Positions 1-6,646 are shown, numbered from the stretch's first letter. The stretch is DNA of 17,394 nt from Lonsdalea quercina subsp. quercina (GCF_000688655.1 NZ_JIBO01000006.1:250717-268110), one strand, 5' to 3'. Notes: generated from the sequence alone by a model not told the origin. Program-made: numbers and translations.

Positions 1-718
1 CCTTTCCTTGTCCTTGGCGCTCACGCGTTATCAGGACAACGAGATCTGGCGCCGCGTCGGCAAAGATCCGTCGGGACAGCCTTTCAACTCGCTAGTGCAG
101 CTGGAACTCGAACACGGCAAACCCCGCAACCCTTTTATCAATCCCGGCGCACTGGTCGTCTGCGACATGCTGGAAACCCGACTCGCCGCTCCGCGTCATC
201 GGATGCTGGAACTGGTGCGTTCGCTAACCGAACAGCCCGACATCGACTACGACCGCACGGTGGCGCAGTCTGAATTCGAACATTCCGCTCGCAATGCCGC
301 GATCGCCTGGCTAATGAAATCTTTCGGCAACTTCGATAACGACGTTCCCAAGGTACTGCAAACCTACTTTCACTACTGTTCACTCTCGATGAGCTGTGCC
401 GAACTCGCGCGCTGCTTCCTTTTTCTCGCCAGTCATGGACGTTCACAGGGCAATACGCCCGCATTACTGTCTTCGCGTCAGACGCGTCAGGTGAATGCAT
501 TACTCATTACCAGCGGCATGTACGACGGCGCCGGTGAGTTTGCCTGGCGGGTGGGAATGCCCGCGAAGTCAGGCGTCGGCGGGGGCATCGTCGCCATCGT
601 GCCGGGAGAAATGAGTATTGCTGTATGGTCGCCGGAGCTGGATGCATCCGGGAACTCGCTCGCGGGTATCGCCGCGCTTGAACGGCTGTCAGAACGCCTC
701 GAGTGGTCGATTTTCTAG
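1..718 (+). CDS. glsB: Glutaminase, 3' part (5' end outside window)
   Basis: Hydrolyses L-glutamine to L-glutamate and ammonia in the cytoplasm; serine-dependent glutaminase with a beta-lactamase-like fold. About 238 codons are present against roughly 308 residues in E. coli YneH/GlsB, so the N-terminal quarter with the SxxK catalytic serine and lysine lies before the window. The open frame starts at base 2, and the TTG at base 8 is an internal leucine rather than a start. Visible family blocks are [51 protein letters not shown], and the C-terminal [13 protein letters not shown] and [18 protein letters not shown]; the last carries the conserved KSG lysine. The segment aligns nearly end to end with what I know of E. 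coli YneH. The reductase gene follows 77 bp downstream with no evident terminator between, so co-transcription is possible but unproven. Confidence 0.95.
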   Translation, partial: LSLSLALTRYQDNEIWRRVGKDPSGQPFNSLVQLELEHGKPRNPFINPGALVVCDMLETRLAAPRHRMLELVRSLTEQPDIDYDRTVAQSEFEHSARNAAIAWLMKSFGNFDNDVPKVLQTYFHYCSLSMSCAELARCFLFLASHGRSQGNTPALLSSRQTRQVNALLITSGMYDGAGEFAWRVGMPAKSGVGGGIVAIVPGEMSIAVWSPELDASGNSLAGIAALERLSERLEWSIF

Positions 719-795
719 CATCAACTATGCAGGCCGACGACGTCTTCTCCTGACGCCCTGGGCCACAATGTTCAACTTAAATTCAGGGAGTCTTA

Positions 796-1716
796 ATGAA
801 AAACCAGTCTTATGTCACCTATAACCGCGAAGATACCGCCCGATTACTTAGCTTTTCTGCGCTGGTTGATGCGATTGCCCACGCCGCGGAAGAGTATGCG
901 ACAGGCGGGATCCTCAGCCCTGAGCGACTGGTGGTTCCCCTGTCGGAAAGCGCGGTCATGCTGAGCATGCCGGCCGTCAGCCATGATGTGGCTATCCACA
1001 AACTGGTGAACGTCGTCCCGGATAACAAAAGCCGTCACATCCCTACCATCCACGGGTTAGTCACGGTATTCGACGCACAGACCGGCGCTCCACTCTTCGT
1101 GCTCGACGGGCCGGAAGTCACCGGGCGTCGCACCGCCGCCGTATCCATGCTTGGGATTCGTACCTTTATGCAGGCGGCTCCTGAGGAAATTCTGCTCATC
1201 GGCACCGGCACGCAGGCGGTTTATCATCTGCAAGCCATTGCCGACCTGTATCCAAACTGCAAGGTGTGGGTCCGGGGATCCCGTCCCGGACGCGCTGAAG
1301 CCTTCTGCGAACAGCACGCGTCTCTTCATCCCTCGCTTGCCCCCTGCGAATTCGATGCACTCCCGGAGAGCGCCAACGTCGTCATCACCCTCACGACCAG
1401 TACTTCCGCGTTTTACCATGCGGATGCGCGTCCGGATGTGTTGGTCATCGGCGTCGGCGCCTTCAAACCGAACATGGCGGAAATCGGTTCCCGCACGCTG
1501 GCAGGGAGCGATATCTACGTTGACGACCCCGAGGGCGCAAAACAAGAAGCCGGCGATTTGCTTCAGGCTGGCGTGGATTGGGCCTCCGTCCGATCGCTGA
1601 TTAGCGCCTTACGTGATGAACCGGCGACAAGACGGCCGATCGTGTACAAAACGGTGGGTACGGGGGCGTGGGATCTGGCGGCGGGTCGCGTCGCCCGCGC
1701 CGCGCTGGGAATTTAA
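796..1716 (+). CDS. Ornithine cyclodeaminase/mu-crystallin family protein, probable delta-1-pyrroline-2-carboxylate reductase
   Basis: A 306-aa NAD(P)-dependent enzyme of the ornithine cyclodeaminase/mu-crystallin family. Visible signatures are the IHKLVN block with the family lysine at about residue 69, TGRRTAAVS with the substrate-binding arginine at about 112, a Rossmann glycine motif LLIGTGTQAVYH at about 133-144, and VGAFKPNMAEI near 217. Enterobacterial relatives are usually annotated as delta-1-pyrroline-2-carboxylate/delta-1-piperideine-2-carboxylate reductases, acting in breakdown of hydroxyproline, D-lysine or related cyclic imino acids; true ornithine cyclodeaminase (ornithine to proline plus ammonia) cannot be excluded from sequence alone. 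The start is fixed by an AGGGAG ribosome site at 785-790, five bases before the ATG. It follows glsB closely, which hints at a shared nitrogen-metabolism theme, but no lysine or hydroxyproline pathway partner is visible. Family call is firm; substrate is inference. Confidence 0.85.
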   Translation: MKNQSYVTYNREDTARLLSFSALVDAIAHAAEEYATGGILSPERLVVPLSESAVMLSMPAVSHDVAIHKLVNVVPDNKSRHIPTIHGLVTVFDAQTGAPLFVLDGPEVTGRRTAAVSMLGIRTFMQAAPEEILLIGTGTQAVYHLQAIADLYPNCKVWVRGSRPGRAEAFCEQHASLHPSLAPCEFDALPESANVVITLTTSTSAFYHADARPDVLVIGVGAFKPNMAEIGSRTLAGSDIYVDDPEGAKQEAGDLLQAGVDWASVRSLISALRDEPATRRPIVYKTVGTGAWDLAAGRVARAALGI

Positions 1717-1730
1717 ATCTGCCTCCCCCT

Positions 1731-1751
1731 CTCCCTGCTACCGGCAGGGAG
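1731..1751 (+). terminator. Perfect hairpin after the cyclodeaminase-family gene, terminator-like
   Basis: CTCCCTGC and GCAGGGAG form an 8-bp perfect stem around a 5-base TACCG loop, 14 bases after the stop codon of the upstream gene. No T run follows, so it is not a textbook intrinsic terminator. It may act as an mRNA 3'-end stabiliser, a Rho-assisted terminator or a degenerate extragenic repeat. It is the only strong structure separating the glsB/reductase block from the mpgP-gpgS operon. Confidence 0.4.
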
Positions 1752-1924
1752 ACTCGGCTGCGGCTCATCAAGTTGCACAAATGGAAATACGTGCATACGC
1801 TTAGTGAAGCGTGAAATGCAGCGGCCGAACTCATCGTTCTGATTTTAAGACTATTTTCTACTGTCAACGCTGCGTCCCTACACCTGCCAGAGTAACCCTG
1901 TTATGTCCCCCTATCATCATTAAC

Positions 1925-1930
1925 GGAGGT
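1925..1930 (+). promoter_or_regulatory. Ribosome binding site fixing the mpgP-like start
   Basis: GGAGGT ends three bases before the ATG at 1934. The same frame is open back to 1811, but that upstream part has no comparable ribosome site and encodes residues unlike any HAD N-terminus. The HAD motif DLDGSLLD then falls at residues 13-20, its normal place near the N-terminus, which supports the ATG at 1934. Confidence 0.75.
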
Positions 1931-1933
1931 CAA

Positions 1934-2758
1934 ATGCCTGAATGTGCTGCTGAATGGGTGATATTTACCGATCTGGATGGTTCGCTGCTGGACCATGACA
2001 CTTATCGCTGGGACCCTGCGTTGCCGTGGCTGGCACGCCTGCGGGTCGCACAGGTGCCGGTAATTATTACCACCAGTAAAACGGCCGCCGAAGTGGCGCC
2101 GCTGCAACATTCTTTGGGGCTTGGCGACATCCCGTTCATCGCCGAAAACGGCGCTTTGGTGACGCTTCCCGCGTCCTGGGAGAATCATCCTGATTTCCCT
2201 CGCAAAATCTTTAGCGCTGACTACCTGAGTCTCTGTCGAATATTAAACCGTTTGCGAACCGAATATGCGTTTGATTTTAGAGGGTTTTCAGATATGACGG
2301 ACGCCGAGGTAGCCGATATAACAGGGCTGCATATGAGCGATGCGGCACTTGCACGGCGCCGGGAAGGTTCAGAACCATTGATATGGTTAGGCAATGACGT
2401 TGAACTGGAGCGCTTTGCCGCTTGTCTCAAGCCCTACCAGCTCGCGATAACTCAGGGTGGCCGCTTCTACCATGTAATGGGCAAATCCGTCAGTAAAGGC
2501 CATGCGGTGGGATGGCTGACGAAGCAATATCAATTACGGACCGGAACTACCATAACCACTGTGGGACTGGGAGACGGACCGAATGACGGCTCCCTGTTGG
2601 AGGCCACTCAGCACGCCGTCATCATTAAAGGTGCCGTGAGCGACAAAGTGACATTGTCACCTAAATATCGAGGTGAAGTCTACCACACGGAATGCCCAGG
2701 GCCACGGGGCTGGAGTGAAGGCCTCAGCCACTACCTCGGTCAAATCATAGCTGATTAA
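1934..2758 (+). CDS. mpgP: Mannosyl/glucosyl-3-phosphoglycerate phosphatase-type HAD hydrolase (YedP family)
   Basis: A 274-aa cytoplasmic HAD phosphatase, close in length to E. coli YedP (about 271 aa). All four HAD motifs are visible: motif I DLDGSLLD with D13 (nucleophile) and D15, motif II TTSKT with S48, motif III lysine K188 in GKSVSKG, and motif IV GLGDGPNDGS with D214 and D218. The GPNDGSLLEA ending is typical of the mannosyl-3-phosphoglycerate phosphatase branch. With the GT81-like synthase 33 bp downstream, the inferred reaction is removal of phosphate from glucosyl-3-phosphoglycerate to give glucosylglycerate, a compatible solute. E. coli has YedP without such a synthase next to it, so the pairing here gives the phosphatase a plausible substrate. 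Mannosyl-3-phosphoglycerate remains an alternative substrate. The 217-bp leader to the previous gene contains a hairpin but no convincing promoter; salt or stationary-phase control is expected from physiology, not seen. Confidence 0.85.
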   Translation: MPECAAEWVIFTDLDGSLLDHDTYRWDPALPWLARLRVAQVPVIITTSKTAAEVAPLQHSLGLGDIPFIAENGALVTLPASWENHPDFPRKIFSADYLSLCRILNRLRTEYAFDFRGFSDMTDAEVADITGLHMSDAALARRREGSEPLIWLGNDVELERFAACLKPYQLAITQGGRFYHVMGKSVSKGHAVGWLTKQYQLRTGTTITTVGLGDGPNDGSLLEATQHAVIIKGAVSDKVTLSPKYRGEVYHTECPGPRGWSEGLSHYLGQIIAD

Positions 2759-2791
2759 TTAAACGGTTTATCGTTAAGGGAGCGTGAAGGC

Positions 2792-4018
2792 ATGAGCGAT
2801 TTTTATCAGGATGGCATCATCACCAACTTTCATAACCTGACTCAGCGTAGCGTAGAAGAGTTGGAATACGATCTTCAGGTGTTTTCAGGCCAAAACAGCA
2901 TGGGTCTGATTTTGCCTTCGCTTTTTTCAGAGCTTGAGGGCCCGGCCCTCGGCAACATTGTGGACATGTTGGCGCAAGTGCCGTATCTGGGAGAAATCGT
3001 TATCGGGCTAGACCGAGCCGATCGCGATCAGTATCAGTTTGCTCATTCATTCTTCTCGCGACTGCCTCAGCGCCACCGGATTTTATGGAATGACGGTCCG
3101 CGCTTGACTAAATTGAGTCAGGAACTCGCTGAAAAGGGGCTGGCGCCGATGGAACCGGGCAAAGGCCGTAACGTCTGGTTCTGCGTGGGCTACATTCTGG
3201 CGTCTCGCCGCTCGTCCTGTATCGCGCTGCATGATTGTGACATTGTCACCTATGACCGCCATATGTTGGCCCGCCTGCTCTATCCCATCGCCAACCCTCA
3301 CTTCCACTACGACTTCTGCAAGGGCTACTACGCCCGCGTCGCCGAAGGCAAACTGAATGGACGCGTTGGCCGCCTGCTGGTGTTTCCTCTGCTCAAATCG
3401 CTGCAAAATGTGTATGGCAACTCGGATTTTCTGGAATATATGCGCAGCTTCCGTTATCCGCTCTCCGGCGAGTTTGCGATGCGCAGCCACGTCTTGCGCA
3501 ACCTGAGGATCCCAAGCGACTGGGGACTGGAAATTGGCGTTCTGTCGGAGATTCATCGCGGCACGGCGACCAGCCGTATTTGTCAGGTGGATATCGCGGA
3601 CAACTACGACCACAAACATCAGCCGATGTCGGAAAACGATCCGAACGCCGGACTACAGCGTATGGCAATGGACATCACCAAAGCGCTCTACCGTAAATTG
3701 GCGATTCAGGGGGTGAATATCACCACCGACTCCTTCCGTGTGCTGCGCGCAACCTACTATCGTACGGCTTTGGACATGATCGATTCGTTCGAGCATGACG
3801 CCCGCATGAACGGTTTGCATTTCGACCGTCATACGGAAGAGTCCGCGGTGGAGCTGTTTGCCGATGTCATCACGCAGTCGGGTCAGGTCTTTAGCGAAAG
3901 CCCCGGAGACAAGCCGTTCGTCCCCAGCTGGAACCGTGTGCAGTCCGCGTTTCCGGATGTATTGGAACGCCTATACGAAGCGGTGGAAGCCGACCGTCAG
4001 GATATAGCCTCCGAATGA
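2792..4018 (+). CDS. gpgS: GT81-like glycosyltransferase, probable glucosyl-3-phosphoglycerate synthase
   Basis: A 408-aa soluble retaining glycosyltransferase of the GpgS/GT81 type, expected to transfer glucose from a nucleotide sugar to 3-phosphoglycerate, the first step of glucosylglycerate synthesis. Visible features: an N-terminal glycosyltransferase A fold with LILPSLFSELEG at 39-50 and IVIGLDRAD at 69-77, the nucleotide-sugar loop GKGRNVWF at 123-130, the metal-binding DxD as HDCD (D148, D150), WGLEIGVLSEIHRG at about 244-257 resembling the GVEIGLL acceptor-side block of GpgS, and a later histidine-rich NYDHKHQP at 271-278 likely to complete the metal site. The start has an AAGGGAG ribosome site at 2776-2782, nine bases before the ATG. 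It is 33 bp behind the phosphatase gene, same strand, with no terminator between, so a two-gene operon is very likely. Alpha-glucosylglycerate is a known osmolyte of Erwinia chrysanthemi (Dickeya). The exact sugar donor (UDP-glucose, GDP-glucose or a GDP-mannose-type donor) is not readable. Confidence 0.82.
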   Translation: MSDFYQDGIITNFHNLTQRSVEELEYDLQVFSGQNSMGLILPSLFSELEGPALGNIVDMLAQVPYLGEIVIGLDRADRDQYQFAHSFFSRLPQRHRILWNDGPRLTKLSQELAEKGLAPMEPGKGRNVWFCVGYILASRRSSCIALHDCDIVTYDRHMLARLLYPIANPHFHYDFCKGYYARVAEGKLNGRVGRLLVFPLLKSLQNVYGNSDFLEYMRSFRYPLSGEFAMRSHVLRNLRIPSDWGLEIGVLSEIHRGTATSRICQVDIADNYDHKHQPMSENDPNAGLQRMAMDITKALYRKLAIQGVNITTDSFRVLRATYYRTALDMIDSFEHDARMNGLHFDRHTEESAVELFADVITQSGQVFSESPGDKPFVPSWNRVQSAFPDVLERLYEAVEADRQDIASE

Positions 4019-4355
4019 CACGTTAGGTTAAGGGAGTTGGCGGTGGGTCCTACCGCTTGGCCGCCGCCTTCTGCGTCGCGGCTCGCAGCCATGCAATAAA
4101 CGCGACCTGGTCACGAGGGACGTCCGCGCACCGTTCAGGCGGCGCGACGTCGGGAGAACCACACACTCGGTTCAGGCAAGCGCCAGTAAATATAACTTGT
4201 TGTTGATAATGCATATTGACTGAAGAAGAAACGGGTTGTCAGAACACCTTAAATCGCCCGTCTTTGCCCTCGGTTTGTCGCCCTGAGTTGCAATATCCCC
4301 CCTATCGACCATGATTGGAATGACCATGACCATCGCGCAGTAAAGAGGAACTGAC
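4019..4355. other. 337-bp intergenic stretch between gpgS and ydfG
   Basis: No recognisable gene. The left part (about 4025-4160) is GC-rich and contains a weak stem (GCGGT at 4040-4044 with ACCGC at 4052-4056) without a T run, so no clear terminator for gpgS. The middle (4181-4250) is AT-richer and includes TATAAC at 4191-4196 and TTGACT at 4216-4221, but neither pairs with a good partner at 16-18 bp. The ydfG promoter is probably in this AT-rich part. A 54-codon minus-strand ORF is listed separately as doubtful. Confidence 0.6.
4050..4214 (-). CDS. Doubtful 54-aa ORF, unrecognised
   Basis: Reading the minus strand from the ATG at 4214 gives 54 codons ending with TAG at 4050-4052. The product has three cysteines in its first 29 residues and ends in a basic, alanine-rich helix-like tail (DQVAFIAWLRAATQKAAAKR). 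Third-position GC is high over the C-terminal 35 codons, as in real genes here. Against it: no ribosome binding site precedes the ATG, and the first codons are AT-rich and unlike the rest. It could be the remnant of a longer, decayed gene. I do not recognise a family. Confidence 0.2.
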   Translation of the reverse strand: MHYQQQVIFTGACLNRVCGSPDVAPPERCADVPRDQVAFIAWLRAATQKAAAKR

Positions 4356-5105
4356 ATGATTATTTTTATTACTGGAGCCACCGCTGGATTCGGTGAGGCA
4401 ATCACCCGACGTTTCATCAAGGAAGGCCACCGGGTTATCGCCTGCGGTCGCCGCCAAGAGCGTCTGGATGTGTTGAAAGAGGAGTTTGGCGACTCGCTGC
4501 ATACGCTCCGTCTGGACGTACGCCATCAGCGGTCCATTGATCAGGCCATCACATCCTTGCCTGCCGCGTGGCGCAAGATCGACGTGTTGGTGAATAATGC
4601 CGGGCTGGCGCTGGGGCTGGAGCCTGCGCAGCAGGCCTACGTCAACGACTGGGAAACCATGATCGATACCAACAACAAAGGCCTGGTGTTCGTGACTCGC
4701 GCCCTGTTGCCGGAAATGGTGAACAAAAACGCCGGTCACATCATCAACATCGGCTCTACCGCCGGTAACTGGCCTTATGCCGGCGGCAACGTCTACGGCG
4801 CGACGAAAGCATTCGTACGCCAGTTCAGTTTAGGGCTGCGCGCGGACCTTTACGGTAGCCGGGTTCGCGTCACCAATCTGGAACCGGGGCTGGTGGGCGG
4901 CACGGAATTCTCCGGCATCCGCTTCAAAGGCAACGAAGACAAGGTTCAGCAGACCTACGACAAAACCAACCCGCTGCAGCCGGAAGACGTCGCCGAGGCG
5001 GTATTCTGGGTGGCGACGCTGCCGGAGCACGTCAATATTAATACGATGGAAATGATGCCGGTCAGCCAGACCTACGCAGGGCTGAAGGTTTATCGCGACG
5101 AGTAA
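4356..5105 (+). CDS. ydfG: NADP-dependent 3-hydroxy acid dehydrogenase (short-chain dehydrogenase YdfG)
   Basis: A 249-aa classical short-chain dehydrogenase matching E. coli YdfG almost residue for residue (248 aa there). YdfG oxidises L-allo-threonine, L-serine and other 3-hydroxy acids, and reduces malonic semialdehyde to 3-hydroxypropionate, with NADP(H), as a cytoplasmic tetramer. Visible: dinucleotide motif TGATAGFG at 6-13, the basic pair R32-R33 after GR at the end of strand two (NADP preference), NNAG at 80-83, and catalytic S134, Y147 and K151 in IGSTAGNWPYAGGNVYGATK. EPGLVGGTEFS and the C-terminal NINTMEMMPV are also family-specific. An AGAGGA ribosome site at 4344-4349 precedes the ATG. 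It stands alone: a 337-bp gap before it and a strong bidirectional terminator after it, so it is probably monocistronic. Confidence 0.95.
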   Translation: MIIFITGATAGFGEAITRRFIKEGHRVIACGRRQERLDVLKEEFGDSLHTLRLDVRHQRSIDQAITSLPAAWRKIDVLVNNAGLALGLEPAQQAYVNDWETMIDTNNKGLVFVTRALLPEMVNKNAGHIINIGSTAGNWPYAGGNVYGATKAFVRQFSLGLRADLYGSRVRVTNLEPGLVGGTEFSGIRFKGNEDKVQQTYDKTNPLQPEDVAEAVFWVATLPEHVNINTMEMMPVSQTYAGLKVYRDE

Positions 5106-5142
5106 CCGACGTTGTAATGAGCACCGCTAGTGAAATAAAAAC

Positions 5143-5173
5143 GGGAAGGCGATCTCACGAGCGCTTCCCTTTT
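5143..5173. terminator. Bidirectional intrinsic terminator between ydfG and the cupin gene
   Basis: GGGAAGGCG at 5143-5151 pairs with CGCTTCCC at 5162-5169 (one bulged G), loop of about ten bases, followed by TTTT at 5170-5173. On the other strand the hairpin is followed by TTTTTATT from the A-rich stretch at 5135-5141. It lies between two convergent genes, exactly where a two-way terminator is expected. Confidence 0.8.
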
Positions 5174-5218
5174 ATACTTCACGGAGTTTGACATCACCGA
5201 CGCGATGCGTCGTCGCCG

Positions 5219-5785
5219 TCAGGGCGTTGAGCGCCGCTCGCTGACTTGCTGGCCGACGCCGCCCGCAGGACATCGCTCATCCTTAGGATTTTCCAAGGCC
5301 GAAGTCACCTGAACCACCATCACCTTGGCAGGTTCTTTACCCACCGCCCCCGACATATGGCCGACTTTATTGCCGAACGTTCCGGCATTTTTGTCATAGC
5401 CAAAGGATATTTCTCCCGGCCCCATTTCTACCCGTTTGCCATCCATCGTCTGAACAAACCAACGCCCCGATAGCGGGATAATCCACTGCGGGGATGGGTT
5501 CTTATGCCAGGGACCAACCCAGCCTACCGGCATAATGTTAAAGACATAACGCGACGTGAGCAGATCCTCTTGAGACACCCATTCGGGATCGCCTTTTGCG
5601 CTGAATTGTTCAAGTTTCAACGTATCCAACTGACACTTCGCCTGATGAGAAATGCCCGCTTTATCGACCCAGACGCTCCAATAAGGGATCGTATTGCGGA
5701 TATCCGACGCCTGCGCCTGACTCAGGCCCGCGACCAGTAGCAAGGGAAAAAGAAGACGTCGATTATATATCCAGTGTCTTAACAT
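5219..5785 (-). CDS. Exported cupin-domain protein of unknown function
   Basis: 188 aa from the ATG at 5785. The start is chosen because AAGGGGG at 5790-5796 lies four bases upstream and the first residues form a clear signal peptide: basic MLRHWIYNRR, hydrophobic LLFPLLLVAG, then SQAQA with predicted cleavage after residue 27. The mature part reads as a single beta-barrel cupin: VGWVGPWHKNPSPQ at 87-100, WIIPLSGRWFVQTMDG at about 101-116 and MGPGEISFGYD at 121-131. In cupin motif 1 the usual HxH is H94-K-N96 and the glutamate position looks like Q100, so the metal site may be altered or absent. Two cysteines (C51, C172) could form a periplasmic disulfide. The frame is open upstream to 6130 and continuous with a small ORF that has its own ribosome site; see the A9 entry. 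No substrate can be named. Confidence 0.8.
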   Translation of the reverse strand: MLRHWIYNRRLLFPLLLVAGLSQAQASDIRNTIPYWSVWVDKAGISHQAKCQLDTLKLEQFSAKGDPEWVSQEDLLTSRYVFNIMPVGWVGPWHKNPSPQWIIPLSGRWFVQTMDGKRVEMGPGEISFGYDKNAGTFGNKVGHMSGAVGKEPAKVMVVQVTSALENPKDERCPAGGVGQQVSERRSTP

Positions 5786-6097
5786 ATTTCCCCCTTCATT
5801 ATGTAGAAGCTGCCATCCACCATCGTGTAAAACGCACGTGAGTTTTTTTTTCACAACATTATCGCGATGAATCCCCGTCGACTTATCGTCCTCCTGCCCG
5901 TCAATCAGAGAGTCATCAACCGGCAATGACTCCCATTGAAAGGGGATATTCATAACCGTTCCCGCCCTATCGCCGGCACTCAACTCGGCGGTCACCTTGT
6001 CGCTCGCCTCAGAATAGGTATTTTTCATCACGAGCTGCGGACTGAACGTGTTCACGAAAGACGAACCTGCGTAGGGAAATATTTCTTTAGTACTCAT
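5779..6097 (-). CDS. Unrecognised small ORF upstream of the cupin gene, frame crosses an A9 tract
   Basis: Starts at an ATG at 6097 preceded by an excellent ribosome site, AGGAGGT at 6101-6107. About 82 codons encode a hydrophilic, acidic product with no signal peptide (MSTKEIFPYAGSSF...) up to VVKK at the nine-A run at 5843-5851. As given, the frame continues through KKKLTCVLHDGGWQ into the cupin gene without a stop, which would produce a 292-aa fusion with a signal peptide buried at its centre. If one A is removed (or RNA polymerase slips by one), translation instead gives NSRAFYTMVDGSFYIMKGEIC and stops at TAA 5779-5781, overlapping the cupin ATG, for 105 residues. That layout is typical of translational coupling, so I report the span of this shorter version. 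I do not recognise the family. The fusion remains possible. Confidence 0.45.
5843..5851 (-). repeat. Nine-adenine homopolymer (minus strand) inside the small ORF
   Basis: Minus-strand reading GTG AAA AAA AAA CTC: a run of nine A within coding sequence. Such runs are known sites of transcriptional slippage (for example the nine-U site in Shigella mxiE), of phase-variable indels, and of sequencing error. The three frames after the run behave very differently: as read, open into the cupin gene; minus one A, 21 more codons with a stop overlapping the cupin start; plus one A, a stop after about 17 codons. Confidence 0.85.
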
Positions 6098-6100
6098 CAG

Positions 6101-6107
6101 ACCTCCT
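6101..6107 (-). promoter_or_regulatory. Strong ribosome binding site of the small ORF
   Basis: AGGAGGT, three bases before the ATG at 6097, is the best Shine-Dalgarno match in this minus-strand unit and is why the small ORF is taken as real and started at 6097 rather than at the ATG at 6130, which lacks one. A weak -10-like TATACT (minus strand, 6150-6155) lies upstream without a good -35. Confidence 0.6.
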
Positions 6108-6192
6108 GAAACCAAGAAATGGCAGCGCAAGTCGCTGTCGACAAGTATCAGTATAGTTTGAGCGGCTACTAGTCCAGTCCGACCACACGCGA

Positions 6193-6220
6193 TTGACGTG
6201 GATGCCCGGTCGGTTATAGT
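6193..6220 (+). promoter_or_regulatory. Sigma-70-type promoter of ynfB
   Basis: TTGACG at 6193-6198 (five of six to the -35 consensus), 16-bp spacer, TATAGT at 6215-6220 (five of six to the -10 consensus). The predicted transcript start is near 6227, leaving a leader of about 70 bases before the ynfB ATG at 6299. It is the clearest promoter in the window. Confidence 0.7.
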
Positions 6221-6222
6221 TT

Positions 6223-6239
6223 CGTTGTCACAGACAACG
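6223..6239 (+). repeat. 17-bp perfect palindrome over the ynfB transcription start
   Basis: CGTTGTC ACA GACAACG: a 7-bp inverted repeat with a 3-base centre, three bases after the -10 box. It may be an operator for a dimeric regulator at the start site, or, in the RNA, a hairpin at the 5' end that would stabilise the transcript. No known operator consensus was recognised. Confidence 0.5.
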
Positions 6240-6298
6240 TTATTGTTTTGGCATCACGGCGAGAATCGCGTTGGCACATACCGAATTCAGGGTGAAAC

Positions 6299-6646
6299 AT
6301 GAACACAAAATCATACCCATCAGCACTGCGTTTTATTATTCCGCTGTCACTGTTGTTGGCCACGGTGAGTTCGCTCCCCGCTCACGCGCAGACGGAGCAT
6401 ATTATTGTGGATAACGGCAACAGCGCGTTATCCAAGGAAACGGCTCGCCAGAGCAAGGAGCAGTGGGACGAAACCCAGCGACTTCGTAAGAAAGTGAATC
6501 AGCGGGTCGAGAAAGAGTTTGATAAGACGGCAAACGCGATTGACGGTAGGGAACGATGCACGACTAGCGCCAACGTCAACGCCTATTGGGAACCCAACAC
6601 GTCCCGCTGTCTTGACCGCCGTACCGGCCGCACTGTCATGCCGTAA
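6299..6646 (+). CDS. ynfB: DUF1283 exported protein YnfB
   Basis: 115 aa, nearly the same length as E. coli YnfB (113 aa). Signal peptide: basic N-terminus, hydrophobic FIIPLSLLLATVSS, and AHA at 28-30 for cleavage, so the mature protein is periplasmic. The mature part is charged and helical in its middle (KEQWDETQRLRKKVNQRVEKEFDK is close to the E. coli segment) and ends with the diagnostic block NVNAYWEPNTSRCLDRRTGR. Two cysteines, one in RERC and one in SRCLD, probably form a disulfide. Function is unknown. It is preceded by an AGGGTG ribosome site and a good promoter, and followed at 88 bp by ynfD, another small exported protein; in E. coli the two genes are near neighbours as well. Confidence 0.92.
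   Translation: MNTKSYPSALRFIIPLSLLLATVSSLPAHAQTEHIIVDNGNSALSKETARQSKEQWDETQRLRKKVNQRVEKEFDKTANAIDGRERCTTSANVNAYWEPNTSRCLDRRTGRTVMP

Noticed and set aside
1811..1933. 41-codon N-terminal extension of the mpgP-like gene
   Set aside because: No ribosome site at 1811, the extension is unlike HAD proteins, and GGAGGT at 1925-1930 clearly serves the ATG at 1934.
3083..3619. 178-codon minus-strand ORF opposite gpgS
   Set aside because: Shadow of the GT81-like gene, which has intact motifs on the plus strand; the antisense product has no family features.
4040..4056. Hairpin GCGGT/ACCGC after gpgS considered as terminator
   Set aside because: Only five pairs and no T run; too weak to call.
4172..4420. 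82-codon minus-strand ORF over the ydfG start
   Set aside because: Overlaps the ydfG ribosome site and first codons in antisense; no ribosome site and no recognisable product.
6279..6298. TTGGCACA before ynfB considered as a sigma-54 -24 element
   Set aside because: No matching TTGC -12 element at the required spacing; the sigma-70 promoter at 6193-6220 explains the gene better.
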